This document shows, piece after piece, positions 47,501-56,180 of a stretch of 64,000 bases of DNA (positions within the stretch are counted from its first letter, which is position 1; each line of letters begins with the position of its first letter). The position numbers were made by a program, and so were the translations under genes. A model generated the notes under the pieces. The model worked only from the letters and a program-made list of their open reading frames with translations, did not search any database and was not told the origin of the DNA. Source of the stretch: Polaribacter sp. BM10 (GTDB lineage Bacteria > Bacteroidota > Bacteroidia > Flavobacteriales > Flavobacteriaceae); assembly GCF_002005425.1 (NCBI RefSeq), contig NZ_CP019704.1:1818001-1882000 (forward strand). Reading direction: 5' to 3'.

Positions 47501-47942
47501 TAATTTAGTTACAGAAAATTTTGATAATAGAAATTACAATATAGATACTTATGAATTTCAACCTAAAATAAGTTTTTTACAAAATCAAAACAACCGATTG
47601 TCTGCCTTTTATCATTTTAAAAACAAAGAAAACACATTAGAAGATTTCGAAAGCCTACAACAACATAAATTCGGAATTGAATACTTTTATTTAGGCACTA
47701 AAAAGAATCAAATATCCGCAGGTTTAAACGTCTTTCTAAACGATTATAAAGGTGATACGAACACACCTGTTGCCTACCAAATGTTAGAAGGTTTGCAAGA
47801 AGGAAAAAATTATACTTGGAACCTTCTTTTCAACAGAAAATTAAATTCGTTTTTAAATTTAAATTTAAGTTATTTAGGTAGAAAAAGTGAAAATTCTAAA
47901 ACGATACACACAGGTAGTGTACAATTACGTGCTATTTTTTAA
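44565..47942 (+). CDS. Large outer-membrane beta-barrel protein of unknown function
   Basis: The 1125-aa product has a signal peptide (cleavage near YFIQAQ). Its N-terminal ~300 residues include GFISRGITSGNNQNTVTNA and a segment SEKVYVNGIKIERGENKDY followed by ITFNTTYPITND. The remaining ~750 residues alternate polar and aromatic strands, as in a large outer-membrane barrel. An Asp-rich stretch IDYNNDGVQDFDEFE resembles a calcium-binding loop. It ends in Phe. Homologues in Bacteroidota are only annotated as hypothetical. SprA is not this protein, being about twice as long. A protein-translocation or uptake role is possible but unproven. Confidence 0.7.
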   Translation: MFKKNLFFFFLLIGYFIQAQTIPTNYRSIKFNIKNDSIKFDSIAINPQKFKILNKDLKVIDTIHYKVDFNKALLILDSKKYSEITIKYFRYPTFLTKVYTNYNDSLIVPNSTYTGKLYSLTTNKKPSEIKLFDGLQTKGFISRGITSGNNQNTVTNAALDLEISGKLSERVTLRANIWDTNIPIQENGYSQKISDFDRIFIEMFTDDWRVKAGDLSLSNNQSFFAPFTKQVSGLEVEASVSDNLKVGASGAIVRGKFTTFSIVGNEGNQGPYKVIGANNESNILIIAGSEKVYVNGIKIERGENKDYEIDYNLGEITFNTTYPITNDMRITIDFQYSDRNYTRFITYESVDYKTEKLKINSFFYSENDAKNQPLQQVLTDNQKEILANAGNNEDLMFAESAYLDTYDENKILYRKVINGAVENFEYSDDENEELYFVTFTNVGANNGDYAIESTTAIGTIYNYVGVNQGDYAPITRLIPPTKSQIFVLKSDYDSTNKTKITSEIAISNNDANLFSYLDNDENTGLAAKIGWEQILIDRDWQLTSKFNHEYAHQNFKTLQRWESIEFNRDWNLLTNNATKNYFQSEINLQNKNKDYVLYSFKNLNYLNTYNGNKHLLASKIKLKKTSFFVNASLLNNTSTLENNTFLRAKATIEHSFKKSWLGAFTNIETNNRKLTETNTYANTSHRFKEFETYFGLGDTTKVFAKFGFNYRNNDSIKSNAFTEINNRKSFYMNSKLIKNESTNLAIYANYRLTNNAFTNDEKSLNSRVLFNQKLFKNFVNLSTLYETSSGNIARQEYVYIKTEPGFGFYTWIDYNNDGVQDFDEFEIAEFKDQANYLRILKPNIRFIATQKAKFRQAINLNFSQWKMQKGFKKLVSYFKNESFLSIENEQARNGNSFNFNPFNFDENNLIGLNYSLRNSLHFNKNLQKYSTSYTYGNQRNKQLYFIGTQENIIKMHQVDFAHKFATFWVFNLLGKKSTNNLVTENFDNRNYNIDTYEFQPKISFLQNQNNRLSAFYHFKNKENTLEDFESLQQHKFGIEYFYLGTKKNQISAGLNVFLNDYKGDTNTPVAYQMLEGLQEGKNYTWNLLFNRKLNSFLNLNLSYLGRKSENSKTIHTGSVQLRAIF

Positions 47943-47950
47943 TACATTTG
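47943..47950 (+). promoter_or_regulatory. -7-like box before the first DUF3575 gene
   Basis: TACATTTG starts just after the stop codon of the large barrel gene and lies 22 bases before the ATG at 47973. Confidence 0.4.
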
Positions 47951-47972
47951 GCTAAAAATCAACCAAAATTAT

Positions 47973-48536
47973 ATGAAAAAAATTATCTTATTTGTATTGT
48001 TAGTATGCACTAGCATTCAATTAACAGCTCAAGAAAAAGAGAAATTCAAGTATCCGCAAGACAATGCAAAAAAACACGAACTTAAATTAAATGCATTTAG
48101 TTTGATTGCTTTTTCGTCTTTAAATGTTAGTTATGAAAATCTATTAAATAAAGATTCCTCTTTTGGTATCGATGTATTTTTCAATTTTAACGATATCTCT
48201 GATGACTTATATTTTCCGAAAAAATTTTCTTTAACCCCTTATTATAGATGGTTTTTTTCTGAAACAAGATATGCTAGAGGTTTCTTTGTAGAAGGTTTTG
48301 GTATGTTAAACACTTATGAGGATCGTTATTATTTTTTTAATAACAATTATGAAACAATTGTAGAGACAGATTTTGCGTTAGGTATATCTGTAGGAGGAAA
48401 ATTTATAACTAAATCTGGTTTTATTACAGAAATTTATTTAGGTGTTGGAAGAAACTTATTTAATAACAATGATGAAAACGGATTGGAAAATAATTTAATT
48501 ACTAGAGGTGGTATTTCTTTAGGCTACAGATTTTAA
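47973..48536 (+). CDS. Outer-membrane beta-barrel protein, DUF3575-like
   Basis: The 187-aa product has a signal peptide (cleavage near LTAQE) and strand pairs typical of a small barrel: SLTPYYRWFFSE, GFFVEGFGML and GFITEIYLGVGRNLF. It ends in YRF. It is a clear paralogue of the next gene, sharing the order of the SYEN, SFG, TPY-R, GRNLF and C-terminal RF blocks. Function unknown. Confidence 0.8.
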   Translation: MKKIILFVLLVCTSIQLTAQEKEKFKYPQDNAKKHELKLNAFSLIAFSSLNVSYENLLNKDSSFGIDVFFNFNDISDDLYFPKKFSLTPYYRWFFSETRYARGFFVEGFGMLNTYEDRYYFFNNNYETIVETDFALGISVGGKFITKSGFITEIYLGVGRNLFNNNDENGLENNLITRGGISLGYRF

Positions 48537-48552
48537 GCAATCTTATTTTTAG

Positions 48553-48560
48553 TAAATTTG
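48553..48560 (+). promoter_or_regulatory. -7 promoter box of the second DUF3575 gene
   Basis: TAAATTTG lies 14 bases before the ATG at 48575, which implies a separate transcript. Confidence 0.5.
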
Positions 48561-48574
48561 TAAAAATTAATAAC

Positions 48575-49072
48575 ATGAAAAAAATAGTTTTAATATTAGG
48601 ACTTCTAGTAAGTTCTTTAGGATTTTCTCAACAAGAAATTAAGATAGATGTTGCTGATGCATTAGTTATACGAAGTCTAGAATTTTCTTATGAAAATTAT
48701 ATTAGTGTAGAAAATTCTTTCGGAGTTTCGGCCTTATTTAATCTAGCGAAACAAGATATCGATTTTAGGTATAACGAAAACACAATGATAACACCTTATT
48801 TTCGTCATTATTTCACTGCAGATGCACAATGGAACTTTTTTGGTGAAGGATTTGTAGGCATAAATTCTGGAAAAACAGAAACTGTTAAAGATTCTGGCGT
48901 TTACGATTTAAAATATACAGATGCTGCTTTAGGTGTAGCAATAGGAACTAAATATTCTTCTGAAGGTGGTTTGGTTATAGATATTTATGGTGGTTTAGGT
49001 AGAAACCTTTTTGGTACAGATTCGCCAATTCTTGTGCCTAGACTTGGTGTAAATGTAGGATGGAGATTCTAA
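48575..49072 (+). CDS. Outer-membrane beta-barrel protein, DUF3575-like paralogue
   Basis: The 165-aa product has a signal peptide (cleavage near GFSQQE) and a small-barrel strand pattern. SLEFSYENYI, MITPYFRHYF, FFGEGFVGIN and DIYGGLGRNLFG align with the previous protein, and it ends in GWRF. Tandem duplication of a barrel gene explains the pair. A shared terminator follows it. Confidence 0.8.
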   Translation: MKKIVLILGLLVSSLGFSQQEIKIDVADALVIRSLEFSYENYISVENSFGVSALFNLAKQDIDFRYNENTMITPYFRHYFTADAQWNFFGEGFVGINSGKTETVKDSGVYDLKYTDAALGVAIGTKYSSEGGLVIDIYGGLGRNLFGTDSPILVPRLGVNVGWRF

Positions 49073-49097
49073 TAGAAACAACAAACCTTTATAAAAT

Positions 49098-49127
49098 AAA
49101 AAAACCAGCAAATGCTGGTTTTTTTAT
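49098..49127. terminator. Bidirectional terminator
   Basis: An 11-bp stem (49100-49110 with 49113-49123) is flanked by an A-run and a T-run. It separates the barrel gene from the convergent accD. Confidence 0.85.
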
Positions 49128-49147
49128 TTTATAATAACTTTATCTTA

Positions 49148-50017
49148 TTAAACTACTGCCTCTTTTCTAATTGGCAAGTTTTGGATTAAATCTATATATA
49201 AATTCACTTCTTTTTTAAGATCTTTACGCTCGTAAATAGCATCTAAGAAACCGTGTTCTAAAACAAATTCAGATTTTTGAAAACCTTCTGGTAAATCTTT
49301 ACCTGTTGTATCTCTTACTACTCTTGGTCCTGCAAAAGCAATTAATGCATTTGGTTCTGCAATATTAATATCACCTAACATTGCATAAGAAGCTGTTGTA
49401 CCACCCGTTGTTGGATCTGTACATAAAGATATATAAGGTATTTTTGCTTTAGCTAATTGCGCTAACTTAGACGAAGTTTTAACCAATTGCATTAAAGACA
49501 AAGAAGCTTCCATCATTCTAGCACCACCAGACTTAGAAACCATTAAAAACGGAATGTTGTTTTTAATTGAATAATCGATAGCTCTTGCAATTTTTTCTCC
49601 TACTACAGATCCCATAGAACCTCCAATAAAAGCAAAATCCATGGCAGCAATAACTATATCTTTACCTAAAGATTTACCAACGGCAGTTCTTACAGCATCG
49701 TTTAATTTTGTTTTTGCTTGTGCAGCTTTTAATCTTTCTGGATATTTTTTTGTGTCTTCAAATTTTAAAGGATCTTTAGAAGTTAAACCTTCATTTAATT
49801 CTTTAAACTCATTATTGTCAAAAAATAATTCGAAGTATTCTTTACTACCTATTCTTACATGATATCCATCTTCTGGACTAACATATAGGTTTCTTTTTAA
49901 TTCTTCTGTATCTATAATTTTTCCGCTAGGTGTTTTATACCATAAACCTTTCGGAGTATCTTTTTTATCTTCTGTAGAAGTCTGTATTCCTTTATCTGTT
50001 CTTTTAAACCAAGCCAT
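49148..50017 (-). CDS. accD: Acetyl-CoA carboxylase carboxyltransferase subunit beta, without zinc cysteines
   Basis: AccD with AccA transfers carboxyl from carboxybiotin to acetyl-CoA, the first step of fatty-acid synthesis. The 289-aa product has the crotonase-type blocks [34 protein letters not shown] and [17 protein letters not shown]. In most bacteria the N-terminus has a four-cysteine zinc ribbon. Here the corresponding region ([12 protein letters not shown] near 25-36 and [13 protein letters not shown] near 44-56) has no cysteine at all. I recall the same change in other flavobacterial AccD proteins, so it looks lineage-wide. Confidence 0.96.
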   Translation of the reverse strand: MAWFKRTDKGIQTSTEDKKDTPKGLWYKTPSGKIIDTEELKRNLYVSPEDGYHVRIGSKEYFELFFDNNEFKELNEGLTSKDPLKFEDTKKYPERLKAAQAKTKLNDAVRTAVGKSLGKDIVIAAMDFAFIGGSMGSVVGEKIARAIDYSIKNNIPFLMVSKSGGARMMEASLSLMQLVKTSSKLAQLAKAKIPYISLCTDPTTGGTTASYAMLGDINIAEPNALIAFAGPRVVRDTTGKDLPEGFQKSEFVLEHGFLDAIYERKDLKKEVNLYIDLIQNLPIRKEAVV

Positions 50018-50082
50018 GTTATGTGTTTGTTTTAATTTAATATCTTAAAATAAAAATTCTATTTTAAAATAAATATGAAGTA

Positions 50083-50090
50083 CAAATGTA
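50083..50090 (-). promoter_or_regulatory. -7 promoter box of accD
   Basis: The minus strand reads TACATTTG, 65 bases before the accD start, leaving a leader of about 60 bases. Confidence 0.5.
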
Positions 50091-50156
50091 AAAGATTTTT
50101 TCTAATTCTGGTTTCTTCTTTATGTGATTATTCTATTTGAGCTAGATATTTTCATA

Positions 50157-50191
50157 AAAAAAAAGCATTTTGAAATAATTCAAAATGCTTT
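50157..50191 (-). terminator. Rho-independent terminator of fbaA
   Basis: A perfect stem around GCATTTTGAA/TTCAAAATGC (50165-50174 with 50179-50188) ends in a run of T on the minus strand. It lies just after fbaA. Confidence 0.85.
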
Positions 50192-50213
50192 TTAATTAAT
50201 TTAATAATAAATA

Positions 50214-51281
50214 CTATAATGTATCTACGTTATTTAAATCTTGAAATGCTTGCTTTAAACGGTTTGTAAAAGTAATTTCTCCTTCACGTAACCATTTTCT
50301 TGGATCATAATATTTTTTATTTGGTAAGTCATCTCCTTCTGGATTACCAATTTGAGTTGCAACATACGCTGCTTTACCATGCATATAATCTCTAATACCT
50401 TCTGTAAAAGCAAATTGTAAATCTGTATCGATATTCATTTTAATAACACCATAACCAATAGATTCTCTAATTTCTTCTAAAGTAGAACCAGAACCACCAT
50501 GAAATACAAAATCGATATGATTATGACCAACATTGTACTTCTTTGAAATATACTCTTGAGAATTCTTTAAAATTTTTGGAGTTAATTTTACGTTTCCTGG
50601 CTTGTAAACACCGTGTACATTACCAAATGCAGCTGCAATAGTAAATTGTGGCGATACTTTTAATAATTCTTCATAAGCATAAGCAACTTCTTCTGGTTGT
50701 GTGTATAGTTTAGAAACATCTACATCAGAATTATCTACACCATCTTCTTCACCACCTGTAATACCTAACTCTATCTCTAATGTCATTCCCATTTTACTCA
50801 TACGAGCTAAATAAGTTTTACAAATTTCGATATTTTCTTCTAATGGCTCTTCAGATAAATCTATCATATGAGAACTATATAAAGGCTTACCAGTTTCTTC
50901 GAAATGCTTTTCAGAAGCATCTAACAACCCATCAATCCAAGGTAATAATTTCTTTGCACAGTGATCTGTGTGTAAAATAACTGGCACACCATAAGCAACA
51001 GCTAATTCGTGTATATGCTTTGCTCCTGCAATTCCACCAGCAATTGCAGCTTTTTGCCCTTCATTAGATAATCCTTTTCCTGCTTGAAATTGCGCTCCTC
51101 CGTTAGAAAACTGAATAATAACAGGTGCATTTAAATCTCTTGCAGTTTCTAAAACACCATTAATTGTATTAGAACCAACAACATTTACAGCTGGTAATGC
51201 AAATCCTTTTTCTTTTGCAAGTTTAAAAATTTCTTGAACTTCTTTACCTGTAGCAACTCCAGGTTTTATGTTGTGACTCAT
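50214..51281 (-). CDS. fbaA: Class II fructose-bisphosphate aldolase
   Basis: The zinc-dependent aldolase cleaves fructose-1,6-bisphosphate in glycolysis and runs in reverse in gluconeogenesis. The 355-aa product has the zinc-binding HTDHC (~105-109), ELGITGGEEDGVDNS (~170), GNVHGVYKPGNV (~223) and the phosphate-binding FHGGSGS (~258-264) with NIDTDLQFAFTEGIR. The length matches the class IIA type. It has its own promoter and terminator. Confidence 0.97.
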   Translation of the reverse strand: MSHNIKPGVATGKEVQEIFKLAKEKGFALPAVNVVGSNTINGVLETARDLNAPVIIQFSNGGAQFQAGKGLSNEGQKAAIAGGIAGAKHIHELAVAYGVPVILHTDHCAKKLLPWIDGLLDASEKHFEETGKPLYSSHMIDLSEEPLEENIEICKTYLARMSKMGMTLEIELGITGGEEDGVDNSDVDVSKLYTQPEEVAYAYEELLKVSPQFTIAAAFGNVHGVYKPGNVKLTPKILKNSQEYISKKYNVGHNHIDFVFHGGSGSTLEEIRESIGYGVIKMNIDTDLQFAFTEGIRDYMHGKAAYVATQIGNPEGDDLPNKKYYDPRKWLREGEITFTNRLKQAFQDLNNVDTL

Positions 51282-51319
51282 AGTTATGATATTTTAATTT
51301 GTTGATTCTTATATTTCTT

Positions 51320-51327
51320 CAAAAATA
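51320..51327 (-). promoter_or_regulatory. -7 promoter box of fbaA
   Basis: The minus strand reads TATTTTTG, 38 bases before the fbaA start. Confidence 0.5.
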
Positions 51328-51398
51328 CTAAAAATAGGCACTTTTATGTTTAATCGGAGCATAAAATAACGAAAACGTTATAGACTTTTAATGATTTT

Positions 51399-53903
51399 TT
51401 AAAAAGGATAATTAATACCTATATTGTAAACTGCGCTAGCAAAATTATAATTCTTAAACCACTTACCACCTTCTAAATAAGGTTCGTAGGTTTTAAAACC
51501 AACATCAAATCTTAATACAAAGAAATTTAAATCGTATCGAACTCCCATACCAGAACCTACTGCAATATCTTTTAAAGATGATAAACTATTAAATTTTGCG
51601 TCTTCGTCTACAAACTCGGCATCAGAAATATCCCAAATATTACCAGCATCTACAAATAAGGCTCCTTTAAAACTTCCTATTAAATTAAATCGATATTCTG
51701 CACTCGATAAAAACTTTAAACTACCAACATTAAATTCTAAACCACTGTTTCTGCTTCCTGGGCCTAACTCATATGTTTGCCACGCTCTAATATCATTAGA
51801 ACCACCTGCAAAATAACTTCTTGTAAAGGGAATATCAGAATTGTCGTAGGTTAAAATAGCGCCTAAAAATGTTCTAAATCCGAAAACAGAATTTAAACCA
51901 ACATCCCAAAATTGCTTATACTCTAAATCTGTTTTAAAATATTGTGCTAAGGGAATCTTTAAAAATGTTTTTTTACCATTTGCATTATAATCCTTAGAAA
52001 ACAACCCTAAAATATTACCAGAATTTGAAACTCTTAATTTAAAAAATGAAAAATTATTGTCTTTAAAATCTGATTGACTATTATATGTAAATGAATAAGC
52101 CAAAGTAGGAATTAAAAAATCTGAAGTAACAATATTGTACCTATTCTGAATATTTAATACAGTATTAAAATCATTTGGGTTTGAGTTTCTAAAACCAGCA
52201 TTAGAAGCAACACTTCTTATAAAAGCTAAAGATTCTGATGCTTGATTTTCTAAATCCGTAGCCAAAGGAAAAAAAGATGTATTATTTTCTTGGTCGTAAA
52301 TTTCTGCTACATTATTTAGGTTTGTAAATTCTGAACCATAAATATCAAAAAAACGATTTACATTTAAATTTTGAATGTATTGTGTGTTAAATATCTCTAA
52401 CTGAATGGTTTTTTTACTGTTATATTGCCACTTATAATCAGATAAAATGGTAAACGTTTGCCTATCTAGACCAATGTTTTTCTGAAAACTAGATCCTAAA
52501 GAAAACAACGTTCTTGGCGACATTCTTTTTGGCACCAATTTATCTAAACCAAAAGGCGCTACCAATCTAGGAAATTCTAAAGATGCGTCTGCACCAATCT
52601 CCCAACCTGGACCATTATTCGCATTAAAATAAGAACCTAAAAAAGAAAACTTTAATAATTCTGCACCTTTAAAAGCATTTCTATTGGTTAGAGAAAATTT
52701 TGCTGATGAACCAATATTTCTAATATTAGAATGTGTTAGTTCTGTTTCGAAACCTAAAGTATATTTCTCTTTCGGAGACAGAAAAATATCCATTTTTAAT
52801 TCATCATCTGTACCTTCTATCGGACTAAATGATATGTTTGTAGATTTAAAGTTTTTAAGCGATTTTAAATGATTTCTTGTTAAATTACTTAAAGTATCTT
52901 TATAAACATCGCCAGATTTAAAGAAAATAGATTGCGATAAATATTTAGGATTGTATTTTAATTTATCAATTGCTAAAAAATTAATTCCGTTATAATTTAC
53001 AGAATCTTTATAAACCTCTTCTTTCTTAGTATAAGAATAATCTGTAACTACATTAATTTTACTAACTTTATGTACCTTATAATCTTGCTTCTCGTAAACA
53101 CCATCTTTTTCTTTAAACCTATCTTTTGCTATTAAAAACTCTACATTGGTTTTGTGATCTGTTCTTGTAGAATCTACATAAAAACCAAGTGCAGATTCAG
53201 AAAAATAATAGATTCCGCTATTTTTAAACAATTTTACAACGTTACTAGCTTCTTTTCGAAATACTTTGTCGTTGTATTGATTACCACTAACTAACAAAGA
53301 TTTTATTTTTGAATCCTTATAAATAGAATCTAATACGGGCGATTCTATTTTTAGCTTAATTGAATCTAATAATGTAGGCTCTCCTTTATCTATGTAATAA
53401 CTAACTATTGCTTTTTTATCAATAGAATCTCTGTCTATGACTGTCTTAATTTTAGAATCAAAATAACCTTTGGTTTTATAAAAAGCCCATAAATTATCGG
53501 CTGTTCTATTTGCTTTACTTTCACTTAAAATTACAGGAGCATCATAATTTAAAAACCAATTATTTAAACTGATAAAAGCATTTGCATAAGCAATACTTTG
53601 TTTTTCTGAAAAAACATTTTTTATAAAATTATATTTCTTCGGATGTTTCAATCCCCATTCTGTTGGGGTTTTGGGCTTATTATGGTTTCCTATATTATGA
53701 AAGTACAGCCCAAAAGGTAAACCTAAAAGACGCGGATTTGGTTTTTGAAGTACGTACTTTTGTAAATCTGCATTTTTATTTTTTACACTGTCAACAAAAA
53801 TATAATTTTGAGTTAGCATCTGCTTATCTTCGGCAACATGTTTTGTAGAATTACAAGCTGTCAAAAATAAAACAAGTAGAAAGTAAAAAGAAAGTTTTTT
53901 CAT
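51399..53903 (-). CDS. BamA/TamA-family outer-membrane lipoprotein (TamL-like)
   Basis: The product has a lipoprotein signal peptide (MKKLSFYFLLVLFLTAC, cysteine at 17), POTRA-like repeats and a C-terminal BamA/TamA-type barrel with the FAGGSNDIRAW lid-lock-like motif and a closing YPF. The start I prefer is the ATG at 53903, giving 834 aa. The frame continues 22 codons upstream to 53969, but that stretch overlaps a -7 box and would bury the signal peptide. In Bacteroidota, TamL lipoproteins with BamA-like barrels act in outer-membrane assembly. The divergent gene at 53973 is unrelated. Confidence 0.9.
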   Translation of the reverse strand: MKKLSFYFLLVLFLTACNSTKHVAEDKQMLTQNYIFVDSVKNKNADLQKYVLQKPNPRLLGLPFGLYFHNIGNHNKPKTPTEWGLKHPKKYNFIKNVFSEKQSIAYANAFISLNNWFLNYDAPVILSESKANRTADNLWAFYKTKGYFDSKIKTVIDRDSIDKKAIVSYYIDKGEPTLLDSIKLKIESPVLDSIYKDSKIKSLLVSGNQYNDKVFRKEASNVVKLFKNSGIYYFSESALGFYVDSTRTDHKTNVEFLIAKDRFKEKDGVYEKQDYKVHKVSKINVVTDYSYTKKEEVYKDSVNYNGINFLAIDKLKYNPKYLSQSIFFKSGDVYKDTLSNLTRNHLKSLKNFKSTNISFSPIEGTDDELKMDIFLSPKEKYTLGFETELTHSNIRNIGSSAKFSLTNRNAFKGAELLKFSFLGSYFNANNGPGWEIGADASLEFPRLVAPFGLDKLVPKRMSPRTLFSLGSSFQKNIGLDRQTFTILSDYKWQYNSKKTIQLEIFNTQYIQNLNVNRFFDIYGSEFTNLNNVAEIYDQENNTSFFPLATDLENQASESLAFIRSVASNAGFRNSNPNDFNTVLNIQNRYNIVTSDFLIPTLAYSFTYNSQSDFKDNNFSFFKLRVSNSGNILGLFSKDYNANGKKTFLKIPLAQYFKTDLEYKQFWDVGLNSVFGFRTFLGAILTYDNSDIPFTRSYFAGGSNDIRAWQTYELGPGSRNSGLEFNVGSLKFLSSAEYRFNLIGSFKGALFVDAGNIWDISDAEFVDEDAKFNSLSSLKDIAVGSGMGVRYDLNFFVLRFDVGFKTYEPYLEGGKWFKNYNFASAVYNIGINYPF

Positions 53904-53926
53904 TACTTTAGCAATACATTTAACAT

Positions 53927-53934
53927 CAAAAATA
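53927..53934 (-). promoter_or_regulatory. -7 promoter box of the TamL-like gene
   Basis: The minus strand reads TATTTTTG, 23 bases before the ATG at 53903, inside the rejected frame extension. Confidence 0.55.
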
Positions 53935-53972
53935 GTATTTTTCAACGGTTTATTTCTAATTAGATACAATTA

Positions 53973-54704
53973 ATGAGCATCTCAAAAAATCAGTTAAAAT
54001 TAATAACTAGTTTATCACAAAAAAAGTATAGACAAAAGCATAATTTATTTATTGCAGAAGGTATAAAAGTGGTAAATGAATTATTAAAGTCTTCTTTTGA
54101 AGTAGCAACATTATTTTGCACAAATGATTACGAAACTAATCTTACAGAAGATAAAATTGTTAGAATTGATGAAACCGATTTAAAAAAAATAAGTTCTTTA
54201 AAATCACCTAACAAAGTTTTAGGATTGTTTAAAATACCCAAGCTAAATTCTATAAACGCCTCTGGATTAATTGTAGCTTTAGATGCTATTAACGATCCTG
54301 GTAATTTAGGTACAATTATAAGACTTTGCGATTGGTACGGAGTTACACAATTAATTTGTTCTACAGATACTGTAGATTGTTTTAATCAAAAAGTTGTGCA
54401 AGCATCTATGGGTTCTTTGACTAGAATTGCTATTAACTACGTTAATTTAGAAGCTTACTTAAACGAAACCCATTTACCAACTTATATTGCTGATATGGAT
54501 GGTGACAATGTGTATAAAACACAATTACCCGAAGAAGGAATTTTAATTATGGGAAATGAAGCTAACGGAGTTTCTAACCAAATTAAAAAATTAATATCTA
54601 ATAAGATTTCTATACCAAGATTTGGAGAAGTACAAGAAACCGAAAGCTTAAATGTTGCAACTGCAACAGCTATTTTGTTAAGCGAATTTAAACGAAATAG
54701 TTAA
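53973..54704 (+). CDS. SpoU/TrmH-family RNA methyltransferase
   Basis: The 243-aa product has an N-terminal substrate-binding domain (KYRQKHNLFIAEGIKVV, ~18-34) and a C-terminal SPOUT domain with the knot motifs ALDAINDPGNLGTIIRLCDWYG, ILIMGNEANGVS and SIPRFGEVQETESLNVATATAI. It methylates a ribose 2'-OH in rRNA or tRNA; the exact target cannot be told. It diverges from the TamL-like gene and converges on porT with a three-base gap. Confidence 0.93.
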   Translation: MSISKNQLKLITSLSQKKYRQKHNLFIAEGIKVVNELLKSSFEVATLFCTNDYETNLTEDKIVRIDETDLKKISSLKSPNKVLGLFKIPKLNSINASGLIVALDAINDPGNLGTIIRLCDWYGVTQLICSTDTVDCFNQKVVQASMGSLTRIAINYVNLEAYLNETHLPTYIADMDGDNVYKTQLPEEGILIMGNEANGVSNQIKKLISNKISIPRFGEVQETESLNVATATAILLSEFKRNS

Positions 54705-54707
54705 GAT

Positions 54708-55415
54708 TTACTCGAACGCAAAATTTATAAAGATACCACGAGTTCCCATAAAATTAACTGGCGCCGTCCATCTACTATTTGGGTCATCATCATATTTTAT
54801 CTCGTTATTCATTGCAAAAACTCCGCGAATTGATGGGGAAAACTTAAAGTAGTATAAATAGAAATCTACACCAACACCAACCTCGTACATAAAATTGTTT
54901 GTTTTCATTCGAAATTGTCCTGCAGAATTGTCGTCTTGATTGTCTTCGTTTGAAGAAAAATTATAATCATAAGAAACACCAGCAAGTAAATAAGGTCTAA
55001 AGTTTTTATATCTGTCCGTACTAAATTTAAATACCAACGGCACATGTAAATACGTAGAACTTACCTCTCTAATACTGTCTTGCGGATTTGCAGAACCTTT
55101 TAAGTGATTAAAAATTATATTTTTAGAGTTACTCATTAAACCAGGTTCTAAACGCAGGTTTAAATTTTTATGCAAACGCAAATCTGCTATTAAACCAACA
55201 TTAAAACCAGTAGTAGATTCTACAGTAATATTTGCATCTGTAATACTACTTTCTTTAAGGTTTAGTTTAAAATCATTTTGATTTAAACCTAAGTAAAAAC
55301 CATAATGTAAAGGTCTTTTATCAAAAGTTGGTAAATAGTCTACACGTTCTCTTTGTGCAAAAAAAGTACTACTAACTAGTATAGAAAAACAAAAAAATAA
55401 AATTCTTTTACTCAT
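54708..55415 (-). CDS. porT: PorT-like outer-membrane protein (type IX secretion/gliding)
   Basis: The 235-aa product has a signal peptide (cleavage near FFAQRE) and a small porin-like barrel (HYGFYLGLNQNDFKLNL, FNVGLIADLRLHKNLNLRLEPGL, YEVGVGVDFYLYYFKFSPSIRG, IFINFAFE). PorT (SprT in F. johnsoniae) is required for type IX secretion of adhesins and proteases. The position just after menG, two bases away, is the usual flavobacterial arrangement. No other T9SS gene is in the window. Confidence 0.85.
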   Translation of the reverse strand: MSKRILFFCFSILVSSTFFAQRERVDYLPTFDKRPLHYGFYLGLNQNDFKLNLKESSITDANITVESTTGFNVGLIADLRLHKNLNLRLEPGLMSNSKNIIFNHLKGSANPQDSIREVSSTYLHVPLVFKFSTDRYKNFRPYLLAGVSYDYNFSSNEDNQDDNSAGQFRMKTNNFMYEVGVGVDFYLYYFKFSPSIRGVFAMNNEIKYDDDPNSRWTAPVNFMGTRGIFINFAFE

Positions 55416-55417
55416 AA

Positions 55418-56146
55418 TTATTTACGTGCTGTGTAAATTGTTGCAACACCAAATGTTACAGGATTATCTTCTGTATGTGTAAACCCGTTTTTTTGTAAAA
55501 TATTGTTGAAAGCTTTACCAAACGGAAAAGAATTTGCAGATTCAGACAAATAAGAATACGCTACTTTGTCCTTAGAAAACAGTTTACCTACAATTGGTAA
55601 AAACAAATTTGTATATAACTTATAACCTTGTTTAAAAGGGAATTTCGTTGGATTTGATGTTTCTAAGATTACTAAAACCCCTGTTGGCTTTAAAACTCTT
55701 GCAATCTCTTTAATTCCTTTATCTAAATTGGCAAAATTTCTAACACCAAAAGAAACTGTAATAGCATCAAAAGTATTGTCTTCGAAAGGCATTTCTTCAG
55801 AATCACCTACAATCATTTCTATTTTATCAGAAAGTTTTGCTTTGGCTATTTTTTGCTTACCAACTTCTAACATTCCTGCAGAAATATCTAAACCAACAAT
55901 TCTATCAGGGTTTAAACTAGACATCATTAAAGCTAAATCGCCAGTTCCTGTTGCAATATCTAAAATTTGCTTCGGATTATTTTTACCAACAATTTCTACA
56001 ACTTTCTTACGCCATTTAACATCTATTCCTAAAGAAATAACTCTATTTAAACCATCGTAATTACCAGAAATATTATCGAACATTTGTGCAACTTGTTCTT
56101 TTTTTCCTAATTCAGAATCTTTATAAGGTTTTATAATTTTCGACAT
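55418..56146 (-). CDS. ubiE: Demethylmenaquinone methyltransferase (MenG/UbiE)
   Basis: MenG/UbiE performs the last SAM-dependent methylation in menaquinone synthesis. The 242-aa product has the family signature [19 protein letters not shown] (~23-41), the SAM motif [14 protein letters not shown] (~62-75), [24 protein letters not shown] and [15 protein letters not shown]. It is in a minus-strand unit nifU-ubiE-porT. A respiratory menaquinone role fits Bacteroidota. Confidence 0.96.
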   Translation of the reverse strand: MSKIIKPYKDSELGKKEQVAQMFDNISGNYDGLNRVISLGIDVKWRKKVVEIVGKNNPKQILDIATGTGDLALMMSSLNPDRIVGLDISAGMLEVGKQKIAKAKLSDKIEMIVGDSEEMPFEDNTFDAITVSFGVRNFANLDKGIKEIARVLKPTGVLVILETSNPTKFPFKQGYKLYTNLFLPIVGKLFSKDKVAYSYLSESANSFPFGKAFNNILQKNGFTHTEDNPVTFGVATIYTARK

Positions 56147-56180
56147 ACGTTATTTCTTAAGGCTTAAATATTATGTATTA

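Noticed and set aside
44565..47942. Assignment of the large barrel protein as SprA
   Set aside because: SprA is about twice as long, and no SprA-specific blocks were seen.
53904..53969. 22-codon extension of the TamL-like gene
   Set aside because: It would place a basic stretch before the lipoprotein signal peptide and contains the gene's own -7 box.
55728..56060. 110-codon plus-strand frame inside ubiE
   Set aside because: It is antisense to a clear UbiE/MenG gene and matches no family I know.
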